The notes: generated by a model not told the origin, from the sequence alone. 64,000 nucleotides of DNA from Bradyrhizobium barranii subsp. apii (GCF_011516635.5 NZ_CP096255.1:6322501-6386500); one strand, 5' to 3'. Counted from the first letter of the stretch, positions 7,980 to 16,826 are shown. Numbers and translations are program-made.

Positions 7980-9290
7980 ATGCTTGACCAGGTAAAGCCA
8001 TCCGCCCTCGTCGACATCCGCAACGTCTGCCGGTCGTTTCCGAAGGGCAGCGGCGAGCAGCTGCTGGTGCTCGAAAAGGTCGACCTCACCATCCATTCCG
8101 GTGAGATCGTCGGCCTGCTCGGCCGCTCCGGCTCAGGCAAATCCACGCTGCTTCGGATCATCGCCGGCCTGATGGCGCCCTCATCGGGCAGCGCAACATG
8201 CCGCGGCGAAACCATCATCGGCCCGCCGAACGGCGTCGCCATGGTGTTCCAGTCGTTCGCGCTGTTTCCCTGGCTGACGGTGCTGCAAAACGTCGAGCTG
8301 GGGCTGGAAGCGCTCGGGATCGATGCCACCGAGCGGCGCAAGCGCGCGCTGGCCGCGATCGACCTGATCGGCCTCGACGGCTTCGAATCCGCTTTCCCCA
8401 AGGAGCTGTCGGGCGGCATGCGCCAGCGCGTCGGCTTTGCCCGGGCGCTGGTGGTGCATCCCGACCTCCTGCTGATGGACGAACCGTTCTCGGCACTCGA
8501 CGTGCTCACCGCCGAAACGCTGCGCACCGACCTGATCGATCTCTGGATCGAGGGCCGGCTGCCGATCAAGTCGATCCTCATGGTGACGCATAATATCGAG
8601 GAAGCCGTCCTGATGTGCGATCGCATCCTGGTGTTCTCATCGAACCCAGGGCGCGTCGCCGCGGAGATCAAGGTCGGCCTGAATCATCCGCGCAACCGGC
8701 TTGATCCGCATTTCCGCCAGCTCGTCGACAGTATCTACGCGCGCATGACCCAGCGTGCCGAACCGAAGGCCCCCTCCATCGAGGGCATCCCGGGCACCGG
8801 TGTCGGAATGACCCTGCACCACGTGTCGTCCAACGTGCTGTCCGGCCTGATCGAGACGCTCGCGGGACCGCCCTATCACGGACATGCCGACCTGCCGGTG
8901 CTCGCGAGCCAGCTCCAGCTCGAGGCCGACGAGATACTTCATCTCGGCGAGTCCCTCCAGCTCCTACGCTTTGCGCAGCTCAGCGAAGGCGACCTTATGC
9001 TCACCGACGTCGGCAAGCGCTTCGCTAACCTCGAGACCGATGCGCGCAAGAAGCTCTTCGCCGAGCATCTCGTCACATACGTGCCGGTGATGGGATTGAT
9101 TCGCCGCGTGCTAGATGAACGGCCCTCACATACCGCACCCGCAGCGCGGTTCCGCAACGAGCTCCAGGACTACATGTCCGAAGACTACGCGGACGAGACC
9201 CTGAAGACAGTGGTGTCCTGGGGACGCTACGCCGAGTTGTTTGCTTACGATGAACAATCAGAGACGTTCAGCTTGGAAGATCCTAGATGA
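7980..9290 (+). CDS. ABC transporter ATPase with C-terminal AAA-associated domain
   Basis: Residues about 10-260 form an ABC ATPase of the nitrate/sulfonate type: Walker A GRSGSGKST, Q-loop VFQSFALFPWLTV, signature LSGGMRQR, Walker B LLLMDEPFSALD and switch VTHNIEEAV. The remaining 170 residues form a separate domain typical of the AAA-associated C-terminal family, found in a subset of these ATPases, that may sense a ligand or regulate turnover. The ATG at 7980 is preceded by GAGGAGGG, a strong ribosome binding site, 15 bases after the permease stop. It drives the double permease encoded just upstream. Confidence 0.88.
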   Translation: MLDQVKPSALVDIRNVCRSFPKGSGEQLLVLEKVDLTIHSGEIVGLLGRSGSGKSTLLRIIAGLMAPSSGSATCRGETIIGPPNGVAMVFQSFALFPWLTVLQNVELGLEALGIDATERRKRALAAIDLIGLDGFESAFPKELSGGMRQRVGFARALVVHPDLLLMDEPFSALDVLTAETLRTDLIDLWIEGRLPIKSILMVTHNIEEAVLMCDRILVFSSNPGRVAAEIKVGLNHPRNRLDPHFRQLVDSIYARMTQRAEPKAPSIEGIPGTGVGMTLHHVSSNVLSGLIETLAGPPYHGHADLPVLASQLQLEADEILHLGESLQLLRFAQLSEGDLMLTDVGKRFANLETDARKKLFAEHLVTYVPVMGLIRRVLDERPSHTAPAARFRNELQDYMSEDYADETLKTVVSWGRYAELFAYDEQSETFSLEDPR

Positions 9291-9767
9291 CGCCATTCCG
9301 TCTGGAAATGTTGATGAGACCGGCCGCTTTCCCTGACAACAATCTGCCCAACAAACTCGAGAAGAAGCGTCTCGAGAAAGCCAAGAGATGCAGCATTAGG
9401 TCGAAAGGACGAGCAAGCTTCTGATATCGCGAGCCTTGGGTCGCGATGTCTTCGCGCGGCAAGTCGTCACCGTCCAGGCGACGACGGCTCCCCTTAACGC
9501 CTCCCATCTAAATGACCGCTCTTTTCGACTCTTGGAGCTTGTTCAGCAGACAGATTTTTGCGCCGCAGGAATTGGCCGTGGGACTCGCAGACCGGGAAGG
9601 CCTGCGGCTTGCCGCAAATCGAAACGAGCCGTCCACTGCACAATAGCGCAAAGAGACTACCAAGACAGTCACAATAGCCGTCTCAATAATGTGCGGTCCT
9701 ATCAAACAGCCTGCATTTATCTGCCCTCGGAGCTTGCCGGTCTCCCCTAGGTACGGGGCAGTTGGTC
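9291..9767. other. Intergenic stretch after the ABC operon, no gene seen
   Basis: Both strands were read; open frames here are short and show no family resemblance. No terminator hairpin with a T run was found directly after the ATPase stop. Confidence 0.5.
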
Positions 9768-9944
9768 CTACTTGGCAGGTTGAGCAACCCAGGCATCCTT
9801 CGGCTTCCAGCGATGAATTTGGCCGCAGCGCGGACACTCGAGAGGAATTTCAACCTGGGAAGCGTTTCGAAAATGACGGTCTCCATCTTCAGCCCCGTAA
9901 AGAAAAATGGCGTCTCCCGCTGCACAGACGGCACACGCCGCCAT
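9768..9944 (-). CDS. Small two-knuckle zinc-ribbon protein, 58 residues
   Basis: A reverse-strand frame of 58 codons begins MAACAVCAAGDAIFLYGAED and ends with ECPRCGQIHRWKPKDAWVAQ. The CxxC pairs at residues 4-7 and near 36-39 are spaced as in a zinc ribbon, and the CPRCGxxHxWxxxDAW tail resembles small uncharacterised proteins common in Bradyrhizobium. A stop codon lies immediately before the ATG, which fixes the maximum length. No good ribosome binding site was seen, so expression is uncertain. Related but decayed sequence lies at about 48,050-48,120. The function is unknown; zinc or nucleic-acid binding is a guess from the fold. Confidence 0.6.
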   Translation of the reverse strand: MAACAVCAAGDAIFLYGAEDGDRHFRNASQVEIPLECPRCGQIHRWKPKDAWVAQPAK

Positions 9945-9986
9945 CTAACCCACTGAACAACTTTAACTCTCGCTCCACTCCATCGT
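9911..9986. repeat. Diverged direct repeat, left copy (partner at 48046-48123)
   Basis: This segment aligns by eye over about 76 bases with 48046-48123 in the same orientation, with roughly three quarters of positions equal. The best-conserved core is AACTCTCGCTCCA, one differing base, then TCCATC (9965-9984). In the right copy this core overlaps the MDW codons of a dusA-like start. The copy here overlaps the 5' end of the small zinc-ribbon gene. Confidence 0.6.
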
Positions 9987-10411
9987 GAAAGTTTAAGGTA
10001 GCTGCAACAATCTATGTTCGATTGGAGGCAATCAGAGAAAAGTTCGTAAGGTCGTCCATCAACCCTGCTGCCGCAGGTTCAAGTCGTCGAGCTGCCGCCG
10101 CTCGGCCCCTAAACCGCTTGGGCTTTGCATGCAATGCAAAATCCGCGCTATTATTTGCGCAGTGGCGCAGATCTGAAACCAATCCTCCCTACCCCGCGAC
10201 GACGATACCGCCGCAAGTCCAAATCGTGGAGGCGCAACCACCCATACCGACATTCAGTTCGGACCGGACGTGTTGCGCAGTGCCTATCCTCCGGACCCCG
10301 TGGCCATGCCGAACAGAAAGGCCTCACTTCCGCGAGCCGCTGGGTGGACAACTATGAAGCTCGCCGTCGGAGTTGATTAAGCGCAGCTTGACAGAGGCTC
10401 ATCATCTCTAT
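9987..10411. other. Intergenic stretch before the Zur site, possible low-complexity relic
   Basis: No gene was recognised. Two short imperfect repeats, at about 10073-10093 and 10208-10228, would encode the similar peptides PQVQVVE and PQVQIVE, suggesting decayed coding sequence of a proline/valine-rich protein, but the frames are interrupted. Confidence 0.4.
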
Positions 10412-10431
10412 TGTAATGTTATAACATTACA
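10412..10431. promoter_or_regulatory. Zur-type operator, perfect 20-base palindrome
   Basis: The sequence TGTAATGTTATAACATTACA is perfectly palindromic and matches the GTAATGTTATAACATTAC pattern of alphaproteobacterial and enterobacterial Zur boxes. It lies 65 bases before the start of a COG0523 zinc chaperone gene, a classic Zur target that is switched on when zinc is scarce. Confidence 0.85.
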
Positions 10432-10496
10432 TCTTAGTCACCCAATGTGCTCTCCCAACCATCGACCTATCTCATTGAAAAGGCTCTTCGATCTTC

Positions 10497-11669
10497 ATGC
10501 GAAAACTCCCCGTCACCGTCTTGTCCGGCTTCCTCGGGGCTGGAAAGACAACTTTGCTGAACCACGTCCTGAACAATCGGCACGGCCTGAAGGTGGCAGT
10601 GATCGTCAACGACATGAGCGAGGTGAACATCGACGCTGATCTGGTCCGCGACGGTGGTGCCAACCTGTCCCGGACTGACGAAAAGCTCGTCGAGATGACC
10701 AATGGGTGCATTTGCTGCACGCTCCGCGACGATCTCCTGAGGGAAGTACGCACGCTCGCGGAGAGCGGGCGCTTTGACTATCTGCTGATCGAGTCAACAG
10801 GCATCTCCGAACCCCTTCCGGTGGCGGCGACGTTCGACTTTCGCTCGGAAGCCGGCGAGAGCCTCTCCGATGTCGCCCGTCTCGACACCATGGTGACCGT
10901 TGTCGACGCAGTGAATCTGCTCAAGGACTATTCGTCGACCGACTTTCTGCAGGATCGCGGCGAGGCGCTGGAGGGCGACAGACGAACGATGGTTGACCTG
11001 CTCGTGGAACAGATCGAGTTTGCTGATGTGGTGGTGCTCAACAAGGTGGACGACGCCACGGAAGCTCAGCGCGAAGCGGCGCGCAAGATTGTCCGCTCAC
11101 TTAACCCCGAGGCCGATATCATCGAAACAAACCACAGCCGCGTCCCGTTCGATCGCGTGCTCGACACCGGCCGTTTCGATTTCGAGAAGGCGCAAGCGCA
11201 CCCGCTCTGGTAACCCGCTCTGGTACAAGGAACCCTATGGCTTCGCCGAGCACATCCCCGAAAGCGAAGAATACGGTGTGAAGAACTTCGTCTACCGCGC
11301 CGTTCGGCCGTTCGAGCCGGTGAAGTTCGACCAGTTCATCAAGCAGTCCTGGCCTGGCGTCATCCGCGCCAAGGGGCATTTCTGGCTGGCGTGCGAACCG
11401 AAGCGTTGGGCTTCTGGTGGGCGGCCGTTCCCGCCGAACGCTGGCCTGACGATCCCTTCTGGCGCAAAAATCTGCGGAAGCATTGGAACGAGATCTATGG
11501 CGACCGCCGCCAGGAAATCGTATTCATCGGCGTCGGCATGGACGAAGGGGCGATCCGCGCACGGCTCGATGCCTGCCTCGTGCCAGGCAGGCCTGCAATG
11601 GATGTTGCCGAATGGGCAAAGTTGTCAGATCCATTTCCAGCATGGCGGCGCGCCGATCAAGCGGCCTGA
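10497..11669 (+). pseudogene. COG0523 zinc-chaperone GTPase (ZigA/CobW-like), two lesions
   Basis: The protein is a G3E-family GTPase of the ZigA/YeiR type thought to deliver zinc to client enzymes under zinc limitation. Visible motifs are the P-loop SGFLGAGKTT, the metal motif NGCICCTL, ESTGISEP and the NKVD guanine motif. The frame breaks twice. A perfect 13-base tandem duplication at 11200-11225 creates a TAA and shifts the frame; removing one copy restores HPLWYKEPYGF. Near 11390, between GHFWLA and RTEALGFWWAA, about a dozen codons usual in the family are missing and the frame shifts again. The C-terminal domain then continues to 11669. The upstream Zur site supports the assignment. Two independent lesions make a true pseudogene more likely than a sequencing error. 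Confidence 0.85.
11200..11225 (+). repeat. 13-base tandem duplication that breaks the zinc chaperone
   Basis: The unit ACCCGCTCTGGTA occurs twice back to back. Because 13 is not a multiple of three, the duplication shifts the frame and also brings TAA into frame after HPLW. It is the kind of change made by replication slippage and could revert. Confidence 0.9.
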
Positions 11670-12670
11670 ACGGCAGTTGCGGAGGCGATCCGCTGCGGTC
11701 TGGATCGCCCTTTCTCTGGCGGTTCGCGCTTGGCGTGACGATCGCCGCGTGGCTGTCGGCTGGAGCCTTTGCGGCGGAACGGCCGTCGGAGATACCGGGC
11801 TGGTTGATGAGCCATGTCGGTGACGGCGCGGGGCAGATTGCTCCGGTGGTATTGCAGAGAGCGCGCGCTCTCTACCTGCGAAAGGTCGCAGCCGGCGTCG
11901 TCAAGAATCCCTGCTATTTCGCCATGGACGCGACGCGGCCGAGCGAAGCCGGATTGGGGAAGCGCTTCTACGAGATCTGCGAAGCCGACCGGTCTTTTCG
12001 CGCGATGCCCGCGGGGCACGGCAGCGGCCGCAATATCAAGGGCGCGGTGAATTTCGCGAACGGTAAGGAGTGTGCAAAGAATTTCGGCAATGCGCTCGAC
12101 TCGAATCTGACGACCGGCGGCGCCTATGTGACGGCCGAGACGAAAACCTCATTCAAGGGTTACTTTCGTAATGGCGCGAAACAGGAGGCCATCCTCTTGC
12201 GCTCGTTCGTTCAGTTCGATGGCGAGGGAGAGACTGCCAATGCCAGGGAGCGTGCGATCGGCGGGCATCCAGCCGTTGTTTTGAAGGCCGTCCATTATCG
12301 AAGCATGGCGCGTAGTCCCTATGCCAATGTGAATGGTTGCGTTCCGGTCGGAACCCTCGTGGACTACGCGAGCGGACGCAGCAATGGCTGCACGAGTTGG
12401 TCGCGATCCGACGCAGAGCGAATCATTCCAAAGCTCAAGGAGCCGACAACAGTCTACATCTACCCGGAATCGCAGGACATCAAGGCGGTCGCTCAAGCCG
12501 TCTCGGCGCGCCGATCGCTTTCGTCGAGCAGCCCTTATTGGAACGCCTTTTGCTCGAGGCAAATCGGCGCCCCGAAGTTCTGGGCAAGAGAGGCCCTCGA
12601 ACCGATTCTCGCTCGTTACCGCCCCGCTCCTGAACCGGCCGCGAGTCCGGTGCCGACTTGCAAGCCGTGA
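11642..12670 (+). CDS. Secreted murein L,D-transpeptidase-like protein (YkuD_2 type)
   Basis: The 342-residue protein has a late signal peptide (FALGVTIAAWLSAGAFA) and a catalytic-like region of the murein L,D-transpeptidase domain family: DATRPSEAGLGKRFYEIC, GHGSGRNIKGAVNFANG, VVLKAVHYRS and SNGCTSW, the last holding the expected catalytic cysteine. Such enzymes act on peptidoglycan cross-links in the periplasm. The start is uncertain: ATG 11642 lies inside the last codons of the broken zinc chaperone and gives a long N-region before the signal helix. The overlap suggests co-transcription under the Zur site. A Zur link with cell-wall enzymes is only an inference from this arrangement. Confidence 0.78.
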   Translation: MAARRSSGLNGSCGGDPLRSGSPFLWRFALGVTIAAWLSAGAFAAERPSEIPGWLMSHVGDGAGQIAPVVLQRARALYLRKVAAGVVKNPCYFAMDATRPSEAGLGKRFYEICEADRSFRAMPAGHGSGRNIKGAVNFANGKECAKNFGNALDSNLTTGGAYVTAETKTSFKGYFRNGAKQEAILLRSFVQFDGEGETANARERAIGGHPAVVLKAVHYRSMARSPYANVNGCVPVGTLVDYASGRSNGCTSWSRSDAERIIPKLKEPTTVYIYPESQDIKAVAQAVSARRSLSSSSPYWNAFCSRQIGAPKFWAREALEPILARYRPAPEPAASPVPTCKP

Positions 12671-13044
12671 CCTCTTCGTTCCTCGTCTCGGGCATTAAAC
12701 TGGCGCGAGAACATCCAGAGCTGCTCCGTTGCCATGTAGCCGGCCATGAGCAGGGCACCGAAGGCAACAATCGCCACCGACGCCGCGACCTCGACCGCCC
12801 GGATCGCGAGCATGCCAAAGCCGGCCTGGGCCTTGGCCATGCGGCCGCCGACCTCGCGCGCGCTGACCGCGATCGTCGCGATCAGCGCAGCAGTCAGCGC
12901 GGTGCCGAGACCCATCAGCAGCTTGGCGCCGACGCCGGTCCAGACCAGGTCTTGCGCCAGTGCAAAGACGAGCAGGATGATCGTGCGCGTGGACGCATCC
13001 TGGGGAACATCGACACGACATCGCCCCCCATAAGCTTCCTGCAT
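12616..13044 (-). pseudogene. NicO/RcnA-type nickel-cobalt exporter, C-terminal relic
   Basis: The frame begins abruptly and reads RTIILLVFALAQDLVWTGVG, AKLLMGLGTALTAALIATIA, then VEVAASVAIVAFGALLMAGY, which matches the last three membrane helices of NicO/RcnA nickel and cobalt exporters. The N-terminal half with its histidine-rich metal motifs is absent; the M20 peptidase promoter occupies that place. The 3' end reads through about 25 unusual residues and overlaps the L,D-transpeptidase gene, so the original stop seems to be lost. It may be a former target of an RcnR-like repressor such as the one at 3122-3388, but the two loci are 9 kb apart. Confidence 0.72.
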
Positions 13045-13136
13045 GAGTCGATAGCTTCGTCTGCATTGCGTGCGCCGATCTCTTGAACCAAGCTAAGGAA
13101 ACGCAATCAGGGCAACCGCAGCCGAGACACGTTAAA

Positions 13137-14618
13137 ATGCCTATAGACACCTCTCGCCTCCTGTCAGCGTTGGCCCTTTGGCTTGGGTTGTTGCTCCCGC
13201 AAAGTGCCGGCGCGGAAGATGTCCCTTCTTCAGGAGGCGACGTCATCGACATGATCAAGACGCTCATCCGCTTCGATACGACGAATGCGCCCGGCGACAC
13301 CCGCCCCGTAGCGGCCTATTTGAAGTCCGTGTTCGACGCGGCCGATATCCCCAACGAGACCATTCTCGCTCCCAACGGCCAGGCCGCGCATTTCATCGCA
13401 AGGCTCAAGGGGAATGGCCATGAGCGTCCCGTGCTGCTGGCCGCTCACACCGATGTCGTACCGGTGCAGCGCGAGCGCTGGAGCGTCGAGCCGTTCGCAG
13501 CTGTCGAGAAGGACGGCTTCATTTACGGCCGCGGTGCACTGGACAACAAGGGCTCGGTCGCGGTCTACGCGCAGGCCATCCTGAAGCTGGCCAGGGATCC
13601 TAGCCCACGCTCCAGGGACGTCATCTTCCTGGCCGAGGCCGACGAGGAACAGGGCCAGTACAACACCAACTGGCTCGCCGACCACTACTGGGACAAGATC
13701 GATGCGGAGTTTTCGCTCAACGAGGGCGGCCGGACAGTTCTTGGCTCCGATGGCAAAGTGCACGAGCTCCACGTCACCTACGCGGACAAGCTGACGCTCA
13801 ATCTCAAGCTGAGGGCCCACGGGCCGTCCGGCCATTCGTCACGGCCAATACCGATCACCAATTCGGCCAACGGACAGCTGATCAGTGCCTTGGTAAAATT
13901 GCAGTCCTACGAGACCGCGATTCAGCTTTCTCCGGAGATCCGCAGCTACCTCGACAAAACGGCAGCGCTGAGCTCTGAACCGCTTGCTAGCACCATCCGC
14001 CGCCTCCTCGCTGCCAACGATGAAGCCGCGCAATTAGCGGCAGCGCGTGACTTGATCGCCAAGGATCCAGGTGGCTGGGGCGTCGAGGGACTGCTCCGCA
14101 ACACGCTGGTGGTCACCATGCTGAATGCGGGACAGAAGCCCAACGTCATCCCTGGTGATGCCGAAGCCGTGCTCAATGCGCGTCTGCTGCCGGGAGTGAC
14201 CGTCGACAATTTCATCGCCGAGGTAAGGAAAGTCATCGGCAATCCCGGGATCGAGATCGAGATCGTTAGCGCCCGGCCCAAATCGGAAATTGCCGGCTTC
14301 TACGCGATGTATTCCCAGATGGCTCCTTCGAATCTGCATACGGCGCTCTTTTCCGCGCTCCAGGACAGCGCCGGCAAGACATGGCCTGGCGTCACTGTAC
14401 TGCCGACTCTCTTGGTTGCCAGCACCGACGCCACGCCCTGGCGCCGGCGCGGCGTGCCGGTCTATGGCATCGGTGCGGTGCCATCCGATCCGGTGAGTGC
14501 GAGCCGTATCCATGGCGACGACGAACGCGTCGGCATCGATGCGCTCCGGCAAGGCGAAACATTCTTTTACGGCGTGCTCAAGACGGTCACCGCGCCCTCG
14601 CCAGCGAAGACCCCTTAG
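13137..14618 (+). CDS. M20-family zinc peptidase / deacylase, exported
   Basis: The 493-residue protein has a signal peptide (LLSALALWLGLLLPQSAGA) followed by an M20/M25/M40 metallopeptidase: AAHTDVVPV with the first zinc His and catalytic Asp, GRGALDNKG with the bridging Asp, EADEEQGQ with the catalytic Glu, and SRIHGDDERV with the last zinc His. The dimerisation (lid) domain lies around residues 225-370, starting near AHGPSGHSSRP. Family members hydrolyse dipeptides or N-acyl amino acids. I chose ATG 13137, which gives a compact signal peptide, over the upstream TTG at 13083. The gene converges on a LysR gene with a 4-base overlap at their stops. Confidence 0.85.
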   Translation: MPIDTSRLLSALALWLGLLLPQSAGAEDVPSSGGDVIDMIKTLIRFDTTNAPGDTRPVAAYLKSVFDAADIPNETILAPNGQAAHFIARLKGNGHERPVLLAAHTDVVPVQRERWSVEPFAAVEKDGFIYGRGALDNKGSVAVYAQAILKLARDPSPRSRDVIFLAEADEEQGQYNTNWLADHYWDKIDAEFSLNEGGRTVLGSDGKVHELHVTYADKLTLNLKLRAHGPSGHSSRPIPITNSANGQLISALVKLQSYETAIQLSPEIRSYLDKTAALSSEPLASTIRRLLAANDEAAQLAAARDLIAKDPGGWGVEGLLRNTLVVTMLNAGQKPNVIPGDAEAVLNARLLPGVTVDNFIAEVRKVIGNPGIEIEIVSARPKSEIAGFYAMYSQMAPSNLHTALFSALQDSAGKTWPGVTVLPTLLVASTDATPWRRRGVPVYGIGAVPSDPVSASRIHGDDERVGIDALRQGETFFYGVLKTVTAPSPAKTP

Positions 14619-15517
14619 CCCTTCAACTTGATGCCGAATTGAGGCGCCACACGGCGCAACTCGGCGATGAACGAGCGATGCAGCCGCGATTGAGGACTGT
14701 TGTCGCGGAACAGCAGAACCTTGTGGAATTCCACCGTCGGTCGCATCGGCCGAGTGGTCAGCCCGAGTGCCGTGAAGCCGGCTGCCGCGCTCGGATTGAC
14801 CATGCCGATCCCGACGCCGGCCAGGACCAGCGCGCAGACGGTGCTCGAACTGGGCGTTTCAACGATAATTCGGAGACGAACGCCGCACTTGGCGAGAACC
14901 GCTTCGAGGCGCTGACGCGCCTTGTCTTCCGGTGCGAGCGCAACGAACGGCCGGCCGTCCATGTCCTCCGGCGTGATGACATCCTTGAAGGCGAGCGGAT
15001 GATCCGGCGGTAGCGCGCAGAGGGCATGACTGCTGCCAAAATGTTCATGATGGACGCCGATCAGATCGACTTCATCCGCCGCAATGCCGAGATCGAAGCT
15101 GCCGGAAGCGACCAGTTCGCGCACCACGGACGACGCGCGGATCTGCAGCGTGACCGGGACGCCCGGATGACGCTTGTTGAAGGCGTGGATCGCCTTCGGG
15201 ATCAGCGTGTTCGCGAGAGCCGAGAGTGATGCGATGCGGATGGCCCCGGCGCCAAAATCGCGGATTCGCGCTGCTTCGGCACGGATCTTGTCGAGACCGA
15301 CGAAGGTTCTGTCGACCTCAGCGAACAGCAGCCGGGCTTCTGCGGTCGGTGACAGCCGCCCGCCCGAGCGATCAAACAAGGAAAAGCCGACGGAGCGCTC
15401 CAGTTCGGCAATGGCGCGGCTGACGGCTGGCTGCGTGATGTCGAGCAGCTCCGCCGCGCGCGACGCGGAGCCCGTCAAGATGACTGCCCGGAACGTCTCG
15501 ATCTGGCGATAGTGCAC
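14615..15517 (-). CDS. LysR-family transcriptional regulator
   Basis: The 300-residue protein has an N-terminal winged helix (MHYRQIETFRAVILTGSASR, then LLDITQPAVSRAIAELE) and a periplasmic-binding-like effector domain (DLGIAADEVDLIG, LAGVGIGMVNP). It is divergent from the metC-like gene, 98 bases away, with a TTAC-N7-GTAA element between them, so it probably controls the metC/amino-acid ABC operon in response to a substrate or product of that pathway. Confidence 0.88.
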   Translation of the reverse strand: MHYRQIETFRAVILTGSASRAAELLDITQPAVSRAIAELERSVGFSLFDRSGGRLSPTAEARLLFAEVDRTFVGLDKIRAEAARIRDFGAGAIRIASLSALANTLIPKAIHAFNKRHPGVPVTLQIRASSVVRELVASGSFDLGIAADEVDLIGVHHEHFGSSHALCALPPDHPLAFKDVITPEDMDGRPFVALAPEDKARQRLEAVLAKCGVRLRIIVETPSSSTVCALVLAGVGIGMVNPSAAAGFTALGLTTRPMRPTVEFHKVLLFRDNSPQSRLHRSFIAELRRVAPQFGIKLKG

Positions 15518-15554
15518 AAAGCCCCCTATAATTTCAACGCATACATGGATGCCT

Positions 15555-15569
15555 TTACTTCAATTGTAA
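15555..15569. promoter_or_regulatory. Candidate LysR-binding site (T-N11-A dyad)
   Basis: TTAC and GTAA form a perfect dyad around 7 bases (TTACTTCAATTGTAA), containing the T-N11-A arrangement typical of LysR-family sites. It sits between the divergent LysR and metC-like genes, 46 bases before the metC start codon. Confidence 0.6.
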
Positions 15570-15615
15570 GCATAGCGCAGACCGCTACGCTTTGGCGATT
15601 CCAAATGAGGTTTCC

Positions 15616-16782
15616 ATGCACGACCTGACACGCTGCGTTCAGCATCCCCCCATATCCCATGAAGGCTTTTCCTCGCTCGCAGTGCCGACATACCGCGCCT
15701 CGACGATCGTCTACGACGATCCGCAGTCCTTTGCGCGGCGTTCAGAGCGCGGGCTCGACGGCTATACCTACGGCCTGCACGGCACGCCGACTACGCGCAC
15801 GCTCGAGGCGCAACTCACGGCGCTTCACGGCGGCGTCCGCACCGTGCTCGTCCCCTCCGGACAGGCCGCAGTCGCCGTGACGATGCTGGCAATGCTGCTT
15901 CCGGGACAGAAGGTGCTCATCCCCGATACGGTCTATCCGCCGGTGCGCAAATTCTGCGAGGACTATCTCACGCCGCGCGGCATTGCCTTTGGGGTCTATG
16001 ATCCGCTGATCGGTGCAGGCATTTCGGAACTCATCGATGACCAAACGCGGCTGATCTGGATGGAGTCGCCAGGCTCGGGCACGATGGAGGTGCAGGACGT
16101 GCCGACGATCGCGAAGATCGCTCAAGCCAAGGGTGTGCTGACCGGCTGCGACAACACCTGGGCCGGGCCGTTGCTATTCAAGCCGCTCGCCCATGGTGTG
16201 GATTTCGCCGTCGAGGCGCTGACGAAATATGTCGGCGGTCATTCCGACCTCCTGCTCGGCTCGATCACGGTGAAGGACCTTGCCTTACGCAAGGCGCTGA
16301 AGGACGTGTTGCGGATGGTCGGCATCGGCGTCTCGCCAGATGAGGCATCGCTGGCGCTGCGCGGCATCGAGACCATGGGCGTGCGCATGGCCCACACCGG
16401 CCGCATCGCGATGGAATTTGCAGAGCGCCTACAAGCCTCGCCCGTCGTCAGCCGTGTGCTACATCCGGCACTCCGGTCCTGTCCCGGCCACGAACTGTGG
16501 AAGCGCGATTTTGTCGGCTCCAGCGCTGTGTTCAGCATCGTCCTGAAATCGGAGTTCAAGGATCGGATCTACCCGGCGATGGCGGCGCTTCGCGTATTCG
16601 CGATCGGCGCATCCTGGGGCGGCACGCGCAGCCTGATCGCGCCGATGAACGTCACGGGCGACCGGACCGTGCGCCCATGGGATCCATCCGAATCCGTGGT
16701 GCGCATCAGCGTCGGCCTTGAAGAGCCCGGCGAGCTATGGTCCGACCTCGAGAGCTTTCTCACAGCCACTGCCGCAGCGTAA
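15616..16782 (+). CDS. Cystathionine beta-lyase-like PLP enzyme (Cys/Met metabolism family)
   Basis: The 388-residue protein belongs to the Cys/Met metabolism PLP-dependent family. It shows VPSGQAAVAVTMLAML, the substrate-side YGLHGTPTTRTLE, DNTWAGPLLFKPL, and the PLP lysine in EALTKYVGGHSDLLLG near residue 205, followed by a C-terminal domain ending VRISVGLEEPGELW. The closest role is a beta-lyase (MetC-like) that cleaves C-S bonds of cystathionine, cystine or related compounds. The ATG at 15616 has GAGG upstream. It heads an operon with a polar amino-acid ABC importer, which suggests catabolism of an imported sulfur amino acid rather than methionine synthesis. Confidence 0.85.
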   Translation: MHDLTRCVQHPPISHEGFSSLAVPTYRASTIVYDDPQSFARRSERGLDGYTYGLHGTPTTRTLEAQLTALHGGVRTVLVPSGQAAVAVTMLAMLLPGQKVLIPDTVYPPVRKFCEDYLTPRGIAFGVYDPLIGAGISELIDDQTRLIWMESPGSGTMEVQDVPTIAKIAQAKGVLTGCDNTWAGPLLFKPLAHGVDFAVEALTKYVGGHSDLLLGSITVKDLALRKALKDVLRMVGIGVSPDEASLALRGIETMGVRMAHTGRIAMEFAERLQASPVVSRVLHPALRSCPGHELWKRDFVGSSAVFSIVLKSEFKDRIYPAMAALRVFAIGASWGGTRSLIAPMNVTGDRTVRPWDPSESVVRISVGLEEPGELWSDLESFLTATAAA

Positions 16783-16826
16783 AATCAGACGAAGTCAGCT
16801 CCCTGCAATCAGTCGAGGATACTCTC

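Noticed and set aside
10073..10228. Two imperfect repeats encoding PQVQVVE-like peptides
   Set aside because: Too short and interrupted to call a gene; kept only as a remark on the intergenic stretch.
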